A stretch of 64,000 nucleotides of DNA from Cantharellus purpuraceus (taxonomy: Eukaryota; Basidiomycota; Agaricomycetes; Cantharellales; Hydnaceae). The translations under genes were made by a program, and so were the position numbers. Positions 9,299 through 21,412 of the stretch are shown here, one piece after another. Below the pieces are notes generated by a model. The model searched no databases, was not told the DNA's origin, and saw only the letters and a program-made list of their open reading frames with translations. The stretch covers positions 1,612,001 through 1,676,000 of the forward strand of contig JALBUN010000048.1 in NCBI GenBank assembly GCA_025174535.1, in the 5' to 3' direction. Position 1 is the stretch's first letter; the number at the start of each line of letters is the position of its first letter.

Positions 9299-12200
9299 GG
9301 ACCTAAGTATTTCTCAGAGAGTTTCTTCAATGGATGGGTGGTCCGGAAGTGTTCAGCCTTAATGAATACTTTGTCTCCAATCTGCAGGTCTGGAGCCGGA
9401 ATGCGGCGTTGGTCCGCAGAGACTTGGTATTGTTTCTGAGCATTGGAGATGGTTTCTTGGAGATGTTGGTGTGGTTGGTCAAGGTCAGTTACGAATTGGC
9501 GGGCTTTGGTGGAGGCGAGTTCCTTCTCGGGGTGGACGGAGATGTTCAGATGGTAGCCTTTATTAGCAAAGAATGGAGAGACGCCGGTAGTTGCGTTCAG
9601 AGCATTGTTGTAGGCAAACTCTGTGATCAGAAGTAGATCAGCCCAGTTGTCCTGTTGATAGTTACAATAGACTTGGAGATATTGTTCCAGGGACTGATTC
9701 ATTTGTTCCATTTGTCTGTCTTCTTCAGGATAGTATCCAGAGGTGAAATGAAGCTTCATGTTGATAGCCTTTCCTAATGTGCGGAAGAAGGAGGACACAA
9801 ACTCTGAGCCCCAATTGGATGTGACATGCAATGGGACTCCATGTTTAGAGAATACGTGGAGAACGAACAACTTTGCTAGTGAGGTGGAGGTGATGGTGTC
9901 ATGCGTCGGAATGAATAGTGACTGTTTAGTGAACCTGTCAACAATCACAAGTATGGCGTCATATCCAAGCAATGGGGGGAGTTTCTCTATGAAATCCATG
10001 GAGATGGAGTTCCATGATTGCTCCAGGACCGGAAGTTGCTTAAGCGTTCCATAGGGTTTGTGCCTTTGCAATTTTGAGCACATACACGTGGTACAAGAGT
10101 TACAGTAGTGTTGAATGTATTCTCGCATTTTTGGCCATATGTAGTCTCATTGGATTAACCCTTGTGTGCGATTTTGCCCAAAATGGCTGGAGATTGGGTG
10201 ATCATGGTAATACTGCAAAACTCGGAGTCAGAGTCCATTGGCGTCAGGGACGTATATCCAGTTGTTGTGTTGGAGGTGTCCTTTGGGGTCAAGTGACCAT
10301 TTCAGATCAGAAGGGTTGTCCAAGTGTTTAACTGCAATAGGATTGGATCGGAGTGATGAGTGGATGTCGGAGCGGAGTTGGTTGATGTCCATAATGGTGA
10401 CAGCTTGGAGGGTAGGAGTCATGAGGGTGGATGCCTGTAGGGATGATGCCAGCTACTTGTTAGTAAACACAGGACGAAAGTTGTGTGGGTTTACAGTGGC
10501 ATAGTCGCTACTCCCCTCTTTAGGGTAGACATCCCAGCATCTAGTTAATGCATCCAGCTTTGCTCCAAGTTGACCAGGATGGAAACGGATAACGGGGTTG
10601 AACTGAGACAGGTATTCGGACCATTGGACTTGTCTCCGGGTGAGTAGTTTCATTGTTGAGAAGTATTCCAAGTTTTTGTGGTCAGTTATGATGTCCACTG
10701 GATCAGAGGGGCCTTTGAGGTAGTGTCTCCATATCCAGAAGGCTTCATATATGGCAAGGAGCTCTTTGTCATGGACGTCATAGTTCAGTTCAGGGGGCAT
10801 AAATGTATGTGAGTGAAAAGTGATCAGATGGACTTGTCCATCATCCGGAGAGATGATGGACAGGATCGTGGCAAGTGCATAGTCAGAGGCATTGGTCTCT
10901 AATAGGATAGGAACGTCTGGAACTCACTGAGTCAGTATCAGAGCAGAAGTAAAGGCCTTCTTCAAGGTCTCAAAGCTCTGTCTACATTCATCAGTGAAAT
11001 TCATTGGGTACCCTTCCTAGTAAGTTGGGTGAGCGGAACAGTGATATTGGAGTAGCCATAAATGAAGCATCAGTAGAAGTTGGTGAACCCCAGGAAGGAC
11101 TGTATGTCTTTGACTTTCTGCAGTTCTGGCCATTCCTGTATGGCTTTGATTTTGTCATCAGACATTGTCAGTCCTGCAGGGGAGAGGATATAGCCTAGAT
11201 ACTTGACTGAGTTGGAGTGGAATTCACATTTGTCAGTGTGGGTGAAGAGGCCATGTTTTTGGAGACATTGGAGTACCTCTCGGACATGTGTCTGATGCTC
11301 TTCTTTGTTATCTGAATATACCAAAATGTCATCTAAGTAAATGAGGACAGTCACATCAAGGAGGTCAGCAAAGGTATCATTCATGAACCTCTGGAAGGCG
11401 GCTGGAGCATTGGTTAGTCCGAAGGGCATGACCCACCATTTGAAAGATCCATATTGAGTGTGGAAAGTCGTTTTCCACTCATCACCTTCTCAGATGTGGA
11501 CTAGATGGTAGGCATGTCAGAGATCTATTTTGGAATAGATCTTAGCCTTTCATGGGCTCTCAAGGTCTGCAGTGCAGGGTATTGGGTATTGGTCTTTCTT
11601 GGTGATCTTGTTGAGTCCACGGAAGTCGACACATAGACGGAGTGATCCGTCCTTTTTATGGACAAATAGGACTGGAGCTCCATGGGGGGATAGGGATGGG
11701 CAGATGAAGCCTGTGGTCAAGTTCTCATCTATGAATGTTCAGAGAGCCAGTAGCTCTTTTTGGGCTAGCAAGTAAATAGGGCCAAGCGGCGGGGTGGAGT
11801 TGTCATTCAACTCAATCTTGAGATTGTATGGTCAGTGTTCCACTAGGGAGTCAGCTTTAGACTTGCTGAACACATCGGCGAACTCATGATACTCCTTAGG
11901 AACCATAGAGAGGTCTGGTGGAGTTGATTGGGCAGAACAAGTGGCAAGGAATATCGGATTGGAGAGGTGAACCTGGAATGTGTGAGAACCATCCAGTTTG
12001 CTTAGTCTGGCAAAGACCATAGCGTCCACCATTGATATAGATGGAGGGGTAGGCAGAGTATCTATTGGAGCGGAGTCAGTGGAGGTGGAAGATAATTTCG
12101 CACCTAAAGTTGCTGGTGATGTCGGGAATGACACAGCCTGTACTGGGGAATGGAATGTGATATGGCCCAATGCCCAGTCAATCAACAGATTGTAGCAGGT

Positions 12201-12596
12201 GAGCCAATTATGTCTGAGAACCACAGAACAGCTGGAGTCAAGCGGAGTAACATAGAATGTAAGGTTCTGGATTTCTCCAACAGAAAAACGGATAGACAGA
12301 TCTATAGCTCATGAAATAACAGCATTAGTAGTGCCATCAAATAATCAGAGTGATGTCAGAGTTATGGTGTATGTATGGAGTTTATGTAAATTGGAAAAAG
12401 AGGAATCAAGGGAACAGTGAGTAGAACTGGAGTCAATTAATGCTTGGATAGCGGTATTGGGAATGGAGTCAGAGTAGATGAGGAGGGTGAGGGAGTCGGA
12501 GTGGGAAAGAGTGGATGCATTCAGGCAGACCTTGTTTGTCGTATGGAGTACCAACACAGCCCTCAGCCCATATGGAGGCTAGAGGACTGCTTACTA

Positions 12597-12603
12597 TTTT
12601 TTT
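12597..12603 (-). promoter_or_regulatory. Putative -1 frameshift site (A7) of A1
   Basis: On the coding strand AAAAAAA is followed at once by TAG TAA ending gag. Pol continues openly only in the -1 frame. The same arrangement is kept in A3 (29408-29414), A4 (43921-43928, eight A) and A5 (50672-50678). Confidence 0.65.
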
Positions 12604-12750
12604 GGGTCCATCACCTTGGCATTGGACTTGTCTGTCGTGGCATTGGTGGCACGGCCCTTTGCCTTTGCTGCGGACAAGGTTGCCTTGTTTCAATCCTTGG
12701 CTTGGTGGCCAGGTTTTCTGCAGAACAGGCAGAGGTTGTTGTCCATGTGG

Positions 12751-14177
12751 TGATGAGCCAGGATGCATTGAGGACGTATATCGAACCACTCTGACAGTCC
12801 AACTCCACCAGCGTCTTTTCATATCAACTTTTAAATAGTGCTGCAACTCCCTCTCCACCTCAGTCTCTAATTCTAGCCATCAATTGTCACTCGTGTTTCA
12901 TCGCCATCAATCATTATCAGCCTTCTATTCACACCAATCCTTTCATCATCATTCATATGGCTTCCAATCCTATTCCTCTCTCCAACATCTCTTCTAATAA
13001 TACGTCACACTGGTCTCTGGACACAGAGGACTATCAAAAATACGCCGAGCTCCATGGGCATGTTAAGCCACCTCCATGTGTCAAAATACTTCCAAAACTC
13101 TTTCAACGTCCAAGATCCCCACCATGTCTCTCCTATGCCATTGGCGATCCTATATTCTTTCATGATTCCATTGAACCATATACATTCCTCGGCATTTTGC
13201 CTCTATATCGTAACACGGATAGAAGAGTCAAACGTGAGGTAGAATTTCAGTCGCCATCGCCGACCTATCCTCCCACTTCAATCCGACTCAGGTTACATCA
13301 TGTCAGGCAAAGGGACCAAATACCCTTGGAATGGGATACCATATGGAGATGGATCACTAAGACAATAAGGAGTATTTGTTGTGTATGCTGACTGAAGTCC
13401 TCATGTGACTCAGGGTCAATTTACCTTTGAAGCCATAGGGAAGATGGTATTGGTGGATGTTTCTATTGTTCTTTTATATGACTCACCCCTGTTTCATCTT
13501 TTAATTCATTCATACACAACTTACTCATCCTTGTTCTATTTTTGGTTCTTTTATTACTCATCACCCCCTATTCTTACAAAGATTACCCCTATCTGTTGCT
13601 TCATTTCTCCATGATTTCCCCATTAGTAGTTCAACTTCACACACTTCGTCAGCAGGCTTGATCAGCATATCTTGCATCATATCACATCATTTGCTCCTCA
13701 TATTGTGTTGTTGTGCCCTGGGGATTTGTATATAAAAGGGTGCTAGTTTTCACCTTTGGAATCAATCAACAAGTTTTCAGCCAATGCTCTAAAGTCAAAG
13801 TCCACACTCTAAGTCTATGCTCTACGCTCTACATCACAATCCATCATCTCTACACTGAGGCAAAGCACCTTGGTTCAACGATCAGATTTCCCTCCGCCAC
13901 CGAGAGGTTGCTTCTCCTGAAACCAGCTTTCGCGTACCTCCCAACTGAGCTCCGCATTGTCATCCAGTCACAGAGCACAATCAGCCATTGGGACTGACCT
14001 TTTGCTCCCATCCTCTTCCAACCACAGAGCACTATTCCACTTTCCTGTTACTCAGTGCTACCTCTACCCCTTGACCTGATTGATCTTTGGAGTGCTGAAC
14101 AACTGCATTACACACCGTTTGTTTGCTAGGACTGTTGTGTGCAGGCTTATAGGATCTATTCCTTAAGTGAACTGACA
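12751..14177 (+). mobile_element. D1: complete D unit, 1427 bp, TSD GTGG/GCGG
   Basis: Starts TGATGAGCCAGG and ends GTGAACTGACA, with GTGG on the left and GCGG on the right; the one mismatch is a C/T change. Comparison with uninterrupted A gag (50510-50540) shows it was inserted there. It has an upstream TTTTAAATAG element, a 144-aa ORF, and an internal TATAAAAG at 13731-13738. TG...CA ends and the internal promoter suggest a solo LTR, but no internal region is present in the window. Confidence 0.8.
12957..13391 (+). CDS. D1 ORF, 144 aa, function unknown
   Basis: Begins MASNPIPLSNISSN and carries HWSLDTEDYQKYAELHGHV, a Pro-rich stretch, AIGDPIFFHDS, then a basic C-terminal part ending in IRSICCVC. 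No family is recognised. No membrane segment or signal peptide is visible. Three copies in the window (here, 52657-53091 and 55949-56383) keep the same start, length and stop with few amino-acid changes, unlike the broken genes around them. A CT-rich leader and TTTTAAATAG about 125 bp upstream suggest a dedicated promoter. Confidence 0.6.
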   Translation: MASNPIPLSNISSNNTSHWSLDTEDYQKYAELHGHVKPPPCVKILPKLFQRPRSPPCLSYAIGDPIFFHDSIEPYTFLGILPLYRNTDRRVKREVEFQSPSPTYPPTSIRLRLHHVRQRDQIPLEWDTIWRWITKTIRSICCVC

Positions 14178-15199
14178 GCGGCGCTGGCATTCCTGCTGGG
14201 TAAGTTTTCCATCCTTCCCCAGCTTGGTAAAAAGGTCCGGAGTGCTCTTGTGAGCTCCAGAGCTATTGCTGGTTCTGGAGTTGTTCTGACTGGAACTGAA
14301 AGCGGCAGCATTACCAGTGTTTGACTTCTGGCCTGAGTTGGTGGTGGTCTTCTTATTGGACCCCTTGTTGGACTTTGGGGTCTTGTCTGACAATTTGTCT
14401 GATTTGTTGTTAGCCAAATTTTCATGGGAGACCTCAGATTGATGTTCCCAATAACGGGCGTTGATGGATTGGGTGAGCTTGCAAAGGTTTACCAAAGTAT
14501 CTGGCTTACTGACGCATGATATCTCATCCTTGATGCAGGATGGGAGACCAACATAAAATTGGCGTCGGAGTGCAGCATCGCCCCATTGGACTTTTGGGGC
14601 TAGCTGCTGGAAACTCACAATGTATTTTGTGATTTTGTGATTTTCCTTCATCCAAAGTCAATTGAGTTCATTTTTGGCATTGGCCTTGGGGTTGTAAGGA
14701 CTGAAATTGGTCCAAAGTTTGGAGATGAAGTCGGAGTAGTCTTCTGACCATATTGGGTCATTGGAGTCGTCCATGAGCGCTGGCTCGAAGTAGTCCAGTG
14801 CAGTGCCCTTGAGATAGGACATGGTGAAGGTGACCTTCACCCGATCGGATGTGAATGCATCGGGGCGGTTGCAGAAATTCAACCGGCATTGCACCAAGAA
14901 TGGCTGGAGCTTTTGCGGATTGGAGCCATCAAATGGGTCGGGTTCCCAGACCTTGGTCCAGGACTTAGGGGCTTGTGGGGTACAGATGCTGCTGGCAAGC
15001 AGGGAGATGGCTTGCACCAGATTTGGGGAGGGTGGAGTGTCGTCCTCTTCATTGACGGCCTCTATGTGGCCTGTCAGTTCTTTGACAACCTTGGGGATGG
15101 TGTCTATGCTGGGAGTGGGCACCTCGATGGTTCATGCACGTTTGGAATTGGTGGTGGATTGTGGCATTGGTAGGAGTGAGTATGGCAGTTCGAATATAC

Positions 15200-15655
15200 T
15201 GTTACGCACTAGGTCCAATTGGGGGTTGGAGATTGGGTCAGAGTCAGAGCAGGAATTGGGGTGCGTCGTGGGGGTCAGAACAGACTTGGCTTCAGCTTAT
15301 GTGCTGTGCCTTCACTAATACCGGTGTCCAAGATTTCGGAGATGGAGTATGACTTAGATAGTTAGGATCAGACTTAGGAACTAGGTGTGATTCAATATTT
15401 GAACTGGGGATGAAGTCCCCAGTCAGGCAACTTAAATACATATTTGAAATCTAATAATAATTACTCTGGTGATGGGTCTCCAAGGCCGACGGCCTTACAT
15501 GAGTATGTCCAAGTCTGACGGGGATGGATGTCCAGGTTCCTATGGTGATGCTGATGCATCAATTGGAACTGGACACAGATGGGCGAGATTTCATATGCAC
15601 GGGGATCTGAGTGGATTGGACGGGGATCTGGGTGTTAATGAATATAGTCATAACA
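15200..15655 (-). repeat. A1 5' LTR
   Basis: A minus-orientation A LTR of 456 bp, starting TGTTACGCACTAGG and ending AGTCATAACA. It lacks about 60 bp near 15588 present in other copies. The right GTTCT duplication follows directly. Confidence 0.9.
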
Positions 15656-15829
15656 GTTCTCAACTTGATGCATATCATAGCAGGCCTGGTGTGCAGACAA
15701 ACACTCACAGGTCAGCCTGGTTGTTCTCTTTGTTTCTGCTGCATGTCAGAGACCAATGATGACTGGTGATCAGACCACATCACACGCCAAACCACAGAGG
15801 GGAAACAGCAGCACGCACATGGTCAGTTC
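15656..15829 (+). pseudogene. CoA-transferase family III pseudogene, second part
   Basis: Continues the frame broken by A1. After the GTTCT duplication the translation reads VLNLMHIIAGLVCRQTLT, which fits the family III segment after the GVRVL turn. It then decays (TGA near 15760) and is cut by C2 at 15830. It may run on past C2 at 23835, but the similarity is lost. Confidence 0.6.
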
Positions 15830-16374
15830 TGTTTTGGAACCCGCAAAATTATGGTGTTAGGGCAAACTCTAAATCACCACAATTCCATGAATGAACAGCT
15901 GAGAAGAATATCAAATCCTACTGCAGCACAACTCCAGAAACAATTTAATGTTTGTACTTTGGTTACAATCCATTGTAATGGTCAATGCAGACGATACGCA
16001 GGAAGGTAATACATTTCTTAGCAGTAGGGAATGAATAAGACTTCCAGAGTCTAGAGTTCACAGATGCTTAGGGGTCCAGATATTCCAAAAAGAGGGGAAT
16101 GCACTTAGAAGCTTTTTGGAATATCTGGACCCCTAAGCATCCATGAACTCTAGACTCTGGAAGTCTTATTCATTCCCTACTGCTAAGAAATGTATTACCT
16201 TCCTGCGTATCGTCTGCATTGACCATTACAATGGATTGTAACCAAAGTACAAACATTAAATTGTTTCTGGAGTTGTGCTGCAGTAGGATTTGATATTCTT
16301 CTCAGCTGTTCATTCATGGAATTGTGGTGATTTAGAGTTTGCCCTAACACCATAATTTTGCGGGTTCCAAGACA
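15830..16374. repeat. C2 palindromic LTR end
   Basis: The left arm 15830-16091 is the reverse complement of the right arm 16113-16374, about 262 bp each with few mismatches, around a 21-bp centre. Each arm is the terminal U5 part of the C LTR and ends in the LTR terminus (TGTTTTGGAACC on the left, GGTTCCAAGACA on the right). Confidence 0.9.
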
Positions 16375-16671
16375 TTGGTGGACACTCTGGGAATTGTTTA
16401 AGCAGTGTCTAGAGTGTAGATTCTAAGCACCATTGCAGATATAACCCAACCCTCTATCACTAAGTCCTTACTCAATATAGTTTCTCGTAATCTGGAACAA
16501 ACCGATTTGGAATTTCCAGAGGACAAGTTCTATAGTCACACTTGTCTGCCCTCTTCCTCTAATCCTAACTCTCCTCTTTATCTAAACCCTTATCCAACAC
16601 CAACTCGTATTCAAACTCGTTTTGAATCGTATCGACCTCGTGACAAGTTGACCTCATTCAAGCTGAGCAAC

Positions 16672-18940
16672 ATGTCTACTTCAACAATTCAACAACAACA
16701 ACTCGAGGATGACCTGTCTACTCCTTTGGCTGCTCAACCAGAGCGACCAATTGCCCCTATTACTCCTGGTTGTTTGCACACTAGATCCCCACTCACTCCT
16801 GTGAATGATCTTGACCAGACATTTACTATGGATGAAGAGATTAGTGCTGCAGAGGCCTCTTTTGCTGTGGAAGTTGATCAGACTGACCATGCACTTACCA
16901 ATTGGAGTTTTGATGGACCCCTTATCACAGGACCATTGCAAAATGTCTTCGTAGTGCCTGGTGGGCCTTTGAAAAGCTTCAGTGCAGCAAGAGTATGGAG
17001 AGAGGTCAGACTTGATCCCCTACTCTCTTCCAGAAGAGATGCACTCCTTAGCATTGCAGAGATGAGCTTTAATCATGCGGAAGCACCAGGTACTAGAGCT
17101 CTGAATCACCTTGCTATTGGACTCTTCAAGAAAGAGTTAGCCTTACTCAATGTAGTACTGCTTGGACATCCTGGATGAGTTAGTCAACATGGTAGTACGG
17201 GGTATTATCTTGATCCATGGAAGTATAAGCAACTGTTAGATGCACTCAATCACATTGCAAGTGAAAGAGAAAGCGTACTGCAGCAGATGAAACTTCCTAC
17301 TCCTACTGTCCCTTCATTGCCTTCAGAATGGCCTAGTGACTCCCTTTGGAGTTCCAAGGACATGGAAGTGCTTTGTGTTACGCTATGTGAAGATGTAGAA
17401 AACTTTTTGGCATTTTATTGGGATGCGGTATCCAAGTCTAATGGAATATGGAAACCAGTCAAGGATGACTTTTTGTCTCCTGCACTCCCAGATATTGCGG
17501 AAATGTCTTCTGACATTAACGGCTTCAAAATTTGTTTTGCTGCTGCCCAAGCTGCTTTGCAGAGAAAGGTTGCTGCAGATACTAGTTTCTATGAAGCCAA
17601 GGTCATTAATGCACCGGTGAACCCTGTCCTTGGACATGAAGTTCCTCCTCATGCATCTATGCCTGTTAGAAACATTCAGCAGTCCACTGTTGCATATACT
17701 GCTAAGGAAGCTCCTTTGATTTCCAGAACAGATCAAGGAGAAAACTTTCCAGTTGATCATGAACAGATTAGACAGAGACAGTCTGTGGTTTACAATCATG
17801 GTCCCAGACCCTCTACTCTTTTCAATTCTCCTTACCATCAGGATCCTAGTAAACTTATGGGATCTGCGGGTTTGGAAGAAATGTTCTATACTCCTCCTCA
17901 AGTTCAGAGCAGGGGTACTTTGGGCATTCCAGAATCCATTACAGTTCCTCACAGACCTTATGGAGCTTCTGGAGGAGGTGCTCCACCTCCTGGAGGAGAA
18001 CCTCCTGATGATGACAGATCTCTTGGTCCCCCTCATACACCTAATCCATTTTTACCTAGACCATCATTGCCACATAGAAGTGTGAGGAGTAATCCTCCCC
18101 CTCTGGGTAGGCATGGAGGCTCAGGTCCTCCTGATGGAGGTGATGTTGGAGGTTACGGTCATAGTCCAGACTGGGGGGATCTTGATCAGAGAAATCCTAA
18201 TCTCAGATTAGACGCTCCAGTGACTCAGAGCAAGCTAGAAGCTTACTTTGATAACAGGTTGCATCAGGACTTAGTCCCTGAATGGGACAGAAACCCTGAC
18301 AATCTGGCTCAATGGATATTGAAAGTAAATCATTTGGCTCAGTGATCTCCTATGGTCTTCAAGCAATTGGGACAAATAATCCCTTTGCGGTTGCGTAAAG
18401 GAGCAGAGTGGTGGTTTTTCTCTTTACCATTATCCTATTGCCAAGAAGCAACTGAGGACTGGAAGTCCATCAGAGAAGTCATTGGTTCATACTATATGAA
18501 CAGAGCCTGGTTGGATAGGCAGAAAGCTAGAGCAACTCGTGCTACTTTCAGAGAGCCTGGCTTTACTAATGAGACTCCTAGTGAGTATTATGTTAGAAAG
18601 TCAGAGCTATTGAGACTGGTCAGCAAGCTGTCAGACTCAGAGCTTATATTGGAAATCATGAATGGTGCACCACCTTACTGGCATACAGTCATTGATGCTC
18701 GTAGGTGTTTGTCTGCAGTGGAGTTCCAAACTGCTATCAAGCATCATGAGGAATCATTGTCACATGCTCCTTTCTCTTCAGGAGACAACCTGGAAAGACA
18801 TATTAGAAATTTGGAAAATTCTTTGCATCAACCCAAACCTAGGTTTGACTCAAACAGATCTTTTAGAGATGCTAGAGCTCATCTGGTTGGATGGTCATCC
18901 AAATTAAATCCTCCAAAATTCCCTCGGGGATGATTCTAAT
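16672..18940 (+). pseudogene. C2 gag
   Basis: Starts MSTSTIQQQQLEDDL. The central capsid-like part includes WFFSLPLSYCQEATEDWKS and TPSEYYVRKSELLRLV, after a Pro/Gly-rich linker (PPPGGEPPDDDR). Reading is in one frame but for TGA at 17176-17178 and 18343-18345, then a shift near 18925, where one extra G in a short G run moves the frame. Downstream the polyprotein continues into the zinc knuckle and protease, so gag and pol were probably one ORF in family C, unlike family A. Confidence 0.85.
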
Positions 18941-21412
18941 GTGTCTAAAAATTCCACACCTGAATCCAAAGGAGCTAGACCCTGCAGGAATTGTGGCAGT
19001 AACAAGCATTGGGATAATGAGTGTAAACATGCTAGTTCAGCATCTCGCTCTGCCCATACACGTTACACAGTTTCTAATGAAGAAGCTAATGCAAACCTTG
19101 CCTATGAGGATATGTACCTTGAATCATGTCATGAATCAGAAGTAGATTCAAGTTCAGACAATGCTCATGTTAATAATGTTGCGACTGAGAATATTCCTGA
19201 AGAACCTTCTTTGGATCAACAGGACTCTGCTCAGGATACAGAAGCACATTGTCAACTTGCTAAACCAGCCATGAGCTTGCTGGAAAGTATGTCCCAACTG
19301 GGGGGATTCATACCTAATAGAGAAGAATCTTCTGAGCCTTTGTCTCTGGAAAAATCTTTTTCTGAGATGTTCACTCCTAAATCTCATCAAGAGAGGAGAA
19401 GGTTAATGAAAGATTCCAAACATGTAGCTGCTTTCCTAAGGAATTCTAAGCTTACTAGTCGGGCTCCAAACTCTTTGATTAAACTCAAGCATTTCATGTC
19501 CAGACCAGCAGGCTGTGCTTTCCTAGGATCTTCTGCAACCACTACAAATGTTTGGCTGGGAGAATATGGGAAGAATCAAACTACCCTTGTAGCTGATTCT
19601 GGTTCGGACATAACCCTTATCTCTCAGAAGGCTCTCTGCTCTATGGAGAATCCCCCTAAAATCAAAACGGGTCAGAAAATTAACTTGATACAAGTTACTG
19701 GCACATCCAAAATTTCTGGATATGTTACAGTACCCATTTACTTTGACTCTGACTCTGGACCAGTCCAAATTGAAGTTGAAGCTTATGTGGTCAAAGGCAT
19801 GATGACCCCTGTCATTCTTGGGAATGATTTTGCTGATCAGTACTCAATCTCGCTTATAAGAGAAGGCTCAGATAGCCATCTTATGTTTAGTAATACTGGA
19901 TGGAAAGCTAAAATTGAGAACTCAGTGAGCTCACCCTTATTGGATGAGAATGGTCACACCTTTAAAATAAGAGCCCTACCTGACCTTGCATCTCTGACTG
20001 CAAAGTTCAAGGCTCATAGACGTATTAAGAAATCTCGGAAATGGATTAGAGCATGCATTTCAGATTCAAGTGTCAGGGCCTTACATCCCATCACGATTCC
20101 TCCTGAAACTGCTTCTCTAATTCCAGCTTCTATCTATTTCCCTGGGAATAGTAATGAAGTTTATGTGGAAAAAGTGCTTCACTCCAATCACGGGCCTGAA
20201 GATTTCTATGGCATTTTGGATGCTATTGTATCTCGGAATAACCCATGCCTGCATGTTAGCAATTTTTCATCACAACCAGTTACTATACATCAAGGACAAC
20301 TTCTGGGTCATGCTAGAAATCCTTCCAATTGGCTGGACCAGACTTCTAATTTAAATCAGAGTCAATTAGAGACTAGACTCTCTCATGCCAGACTCATCAA
20401 AGCTCTTGCTCAACAGAACTTTGAGTCTGGTATGATACCTACTGTTGCCTCTCTTGAATCAGATGGAGAGGTGGTACAAGGAGGACCTAAGACTCAGGAG
20501 ACTCCCCCTGAGGATGTTCCTGAAAACCAACTGTTGGATGAAATTGACTTCTCACTGGAGCTCAATGAGTTCAATAGGAAGGCTCTCCAAAATACAGTTT
20601 TGGCACATAAAGACGCATTTGGTCTTGATGGCAGACTTGGCAATTATGATGCAAAAGTTGAAATCAATCTCAGGCCTGAGGCCAAAGAAATTTCACTACC
20701 ACCTTATAATGCCTCTCCTGCCAAAAGGGAAGTCATTGACAAGCAAATGGATGCTTGGCTCAGTCTCGGAGTCATTGAACCATCCAAAAGTCCTTGGGGT
20801 TTCCCAGCACTTATAGCCTATCATAATGGGAAACCTAGAATGTGTATAGACTATAGGAAACTCAATGAGATTGCTGTCCCAGATGAATTCCCTTTGCCAA
20901 GACAAGATTCCATTTTGCAGGTGCTCACTGGATCTCATTGGTTATCCACTTTGGATGCATTAGCGGGTTTCACGCAGCTGCAAATGTCAGACAGTGCCAA
21001 AGAAAAAACTGCATTCAGAACTCATAGAGGACTGTATCAGTTCAAACAAATGCCTTTTGGGTATCAGAATGGGCCTGCAGTCTTTCAAAGAGTAATGCAA
21101 GGTGTCCTAGCACCTTTTCTATGGGTATTTTCCCTGGTCTATATAGATGATATTGTCATATATTCCAAGACATTCAAAGAATACTTAGACCATCTGTACA
21201 AAGTGTTCAGAGCTATAGAAAAGTCAGGAATCACCTTATCTCCTGCTAAGTGCCATTTGGCCTACCAGTCTTTGCTACTGTTGGGACAAAAGGTATCATG
21301 GTTGGGTCTATCAACTCACAAGGAGAAGATAGATGCTATACTAGAATTGGCAGAGCCAAAGAATGTGCATGACCTACAAATCTTCCTCAGAATGGTGGTA
21401 TACTTCTCTTAA
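18941..21412 (+). pseudogene. C2 nucleocapsid, protease and reverse transcriptase (823-aa open part)
   Basis: The longest open stretch of any element here. Residues 15-28 hold the zinc knuckle [14 protein letters not shown]. The protease motif [12 protein letters not shown] lies near residue 217, and the HVILGNDF-like [10 protein letters not shown] near 290. RT runs from about residue 560: [35 protein letters not shown], and the catalytic YIDDIVIYS near residue 733. Motifs and active-site residues are intact. A TAA at about 21410 stops it just after the RT thumb (LRMVVYFS), where the sequence should run on to RNase H. Confidence 0.9.

Larger units (their letters stand above)
8852..12603 (-). 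pseudogene. A1 pol (protease, RT, RNase H, integrase, chromodomain)
   Basis: Read on the minus strand, pol follows gag in the -1 frame. Protease (about 12345-12557) has ALIDSSSTHC where A5 has DSG. RT (about 11060-12100) keeps [16 protein letters not shown] and the catalytic [10 protein letters not shown]. RNase H (10453-11000) has YDVHDKELLAIYEAF and ITDHKNLEYFS. Integrase (9259-10128) has the HHCC end CNSCTTCM, the first Asp in SMDFIEKLP, Asn instead of the second Asp in TSNWGSEF, and Glu in MEQMNQSLEQYL. The chromodomain follows, and pol ends at 8852. Multiple TGA and TAA codons interrupt it, so it is not functional. Confidence 0.9.
12594..15122 (-). pseudogene. A1 gag, interrupted by D1
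   Basis: Gag starts with MPTPSIDTIPKVVKELTGH, then the retro-gag capsid-like part (VWEPDPFDGSNPQKLQPFLV, TFTMSYLKGTALDYF, YVSFQQLAPKVQWGD) and a Ser/Asn/Lys-rich linker. A CCHC zinc knuckle NLCLFCRKPGHQAKD follows, in which the last Cys is a stop codon. D1 (12751-14177) is inserted between the linker and the knuckle. A stop also breaks the frame near 14657. Gag packages element RNA in virus-like particles. It ends KK, then TAG TAA, after a run of seven A. Confidence 0.9.
5651..15655 (-). mobile_element. A1: A-family Ty3/Gypsy with fold-back end, TSD GTTCT
   Basis: A 10.0-kb minus-strand element flanked by identical GTTCT at 5646-5650 and 15656-15660. From the right it has a 5' LTR (15200-15655), gag (broken by D1), pol, an antisense gene and a 3' LTR piece (6308-6773). 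Left of that LTR lies an RT fragment and a second LTR piece in the opposite orientation (6092-6307 and 5651-6091). The duplicated target encloses this extra inverted part, so it belonged to the integrated DNA, and both outer ends are U3 ends. The element splits the CoA-transferase pseudogene. Confidence 0.85.
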
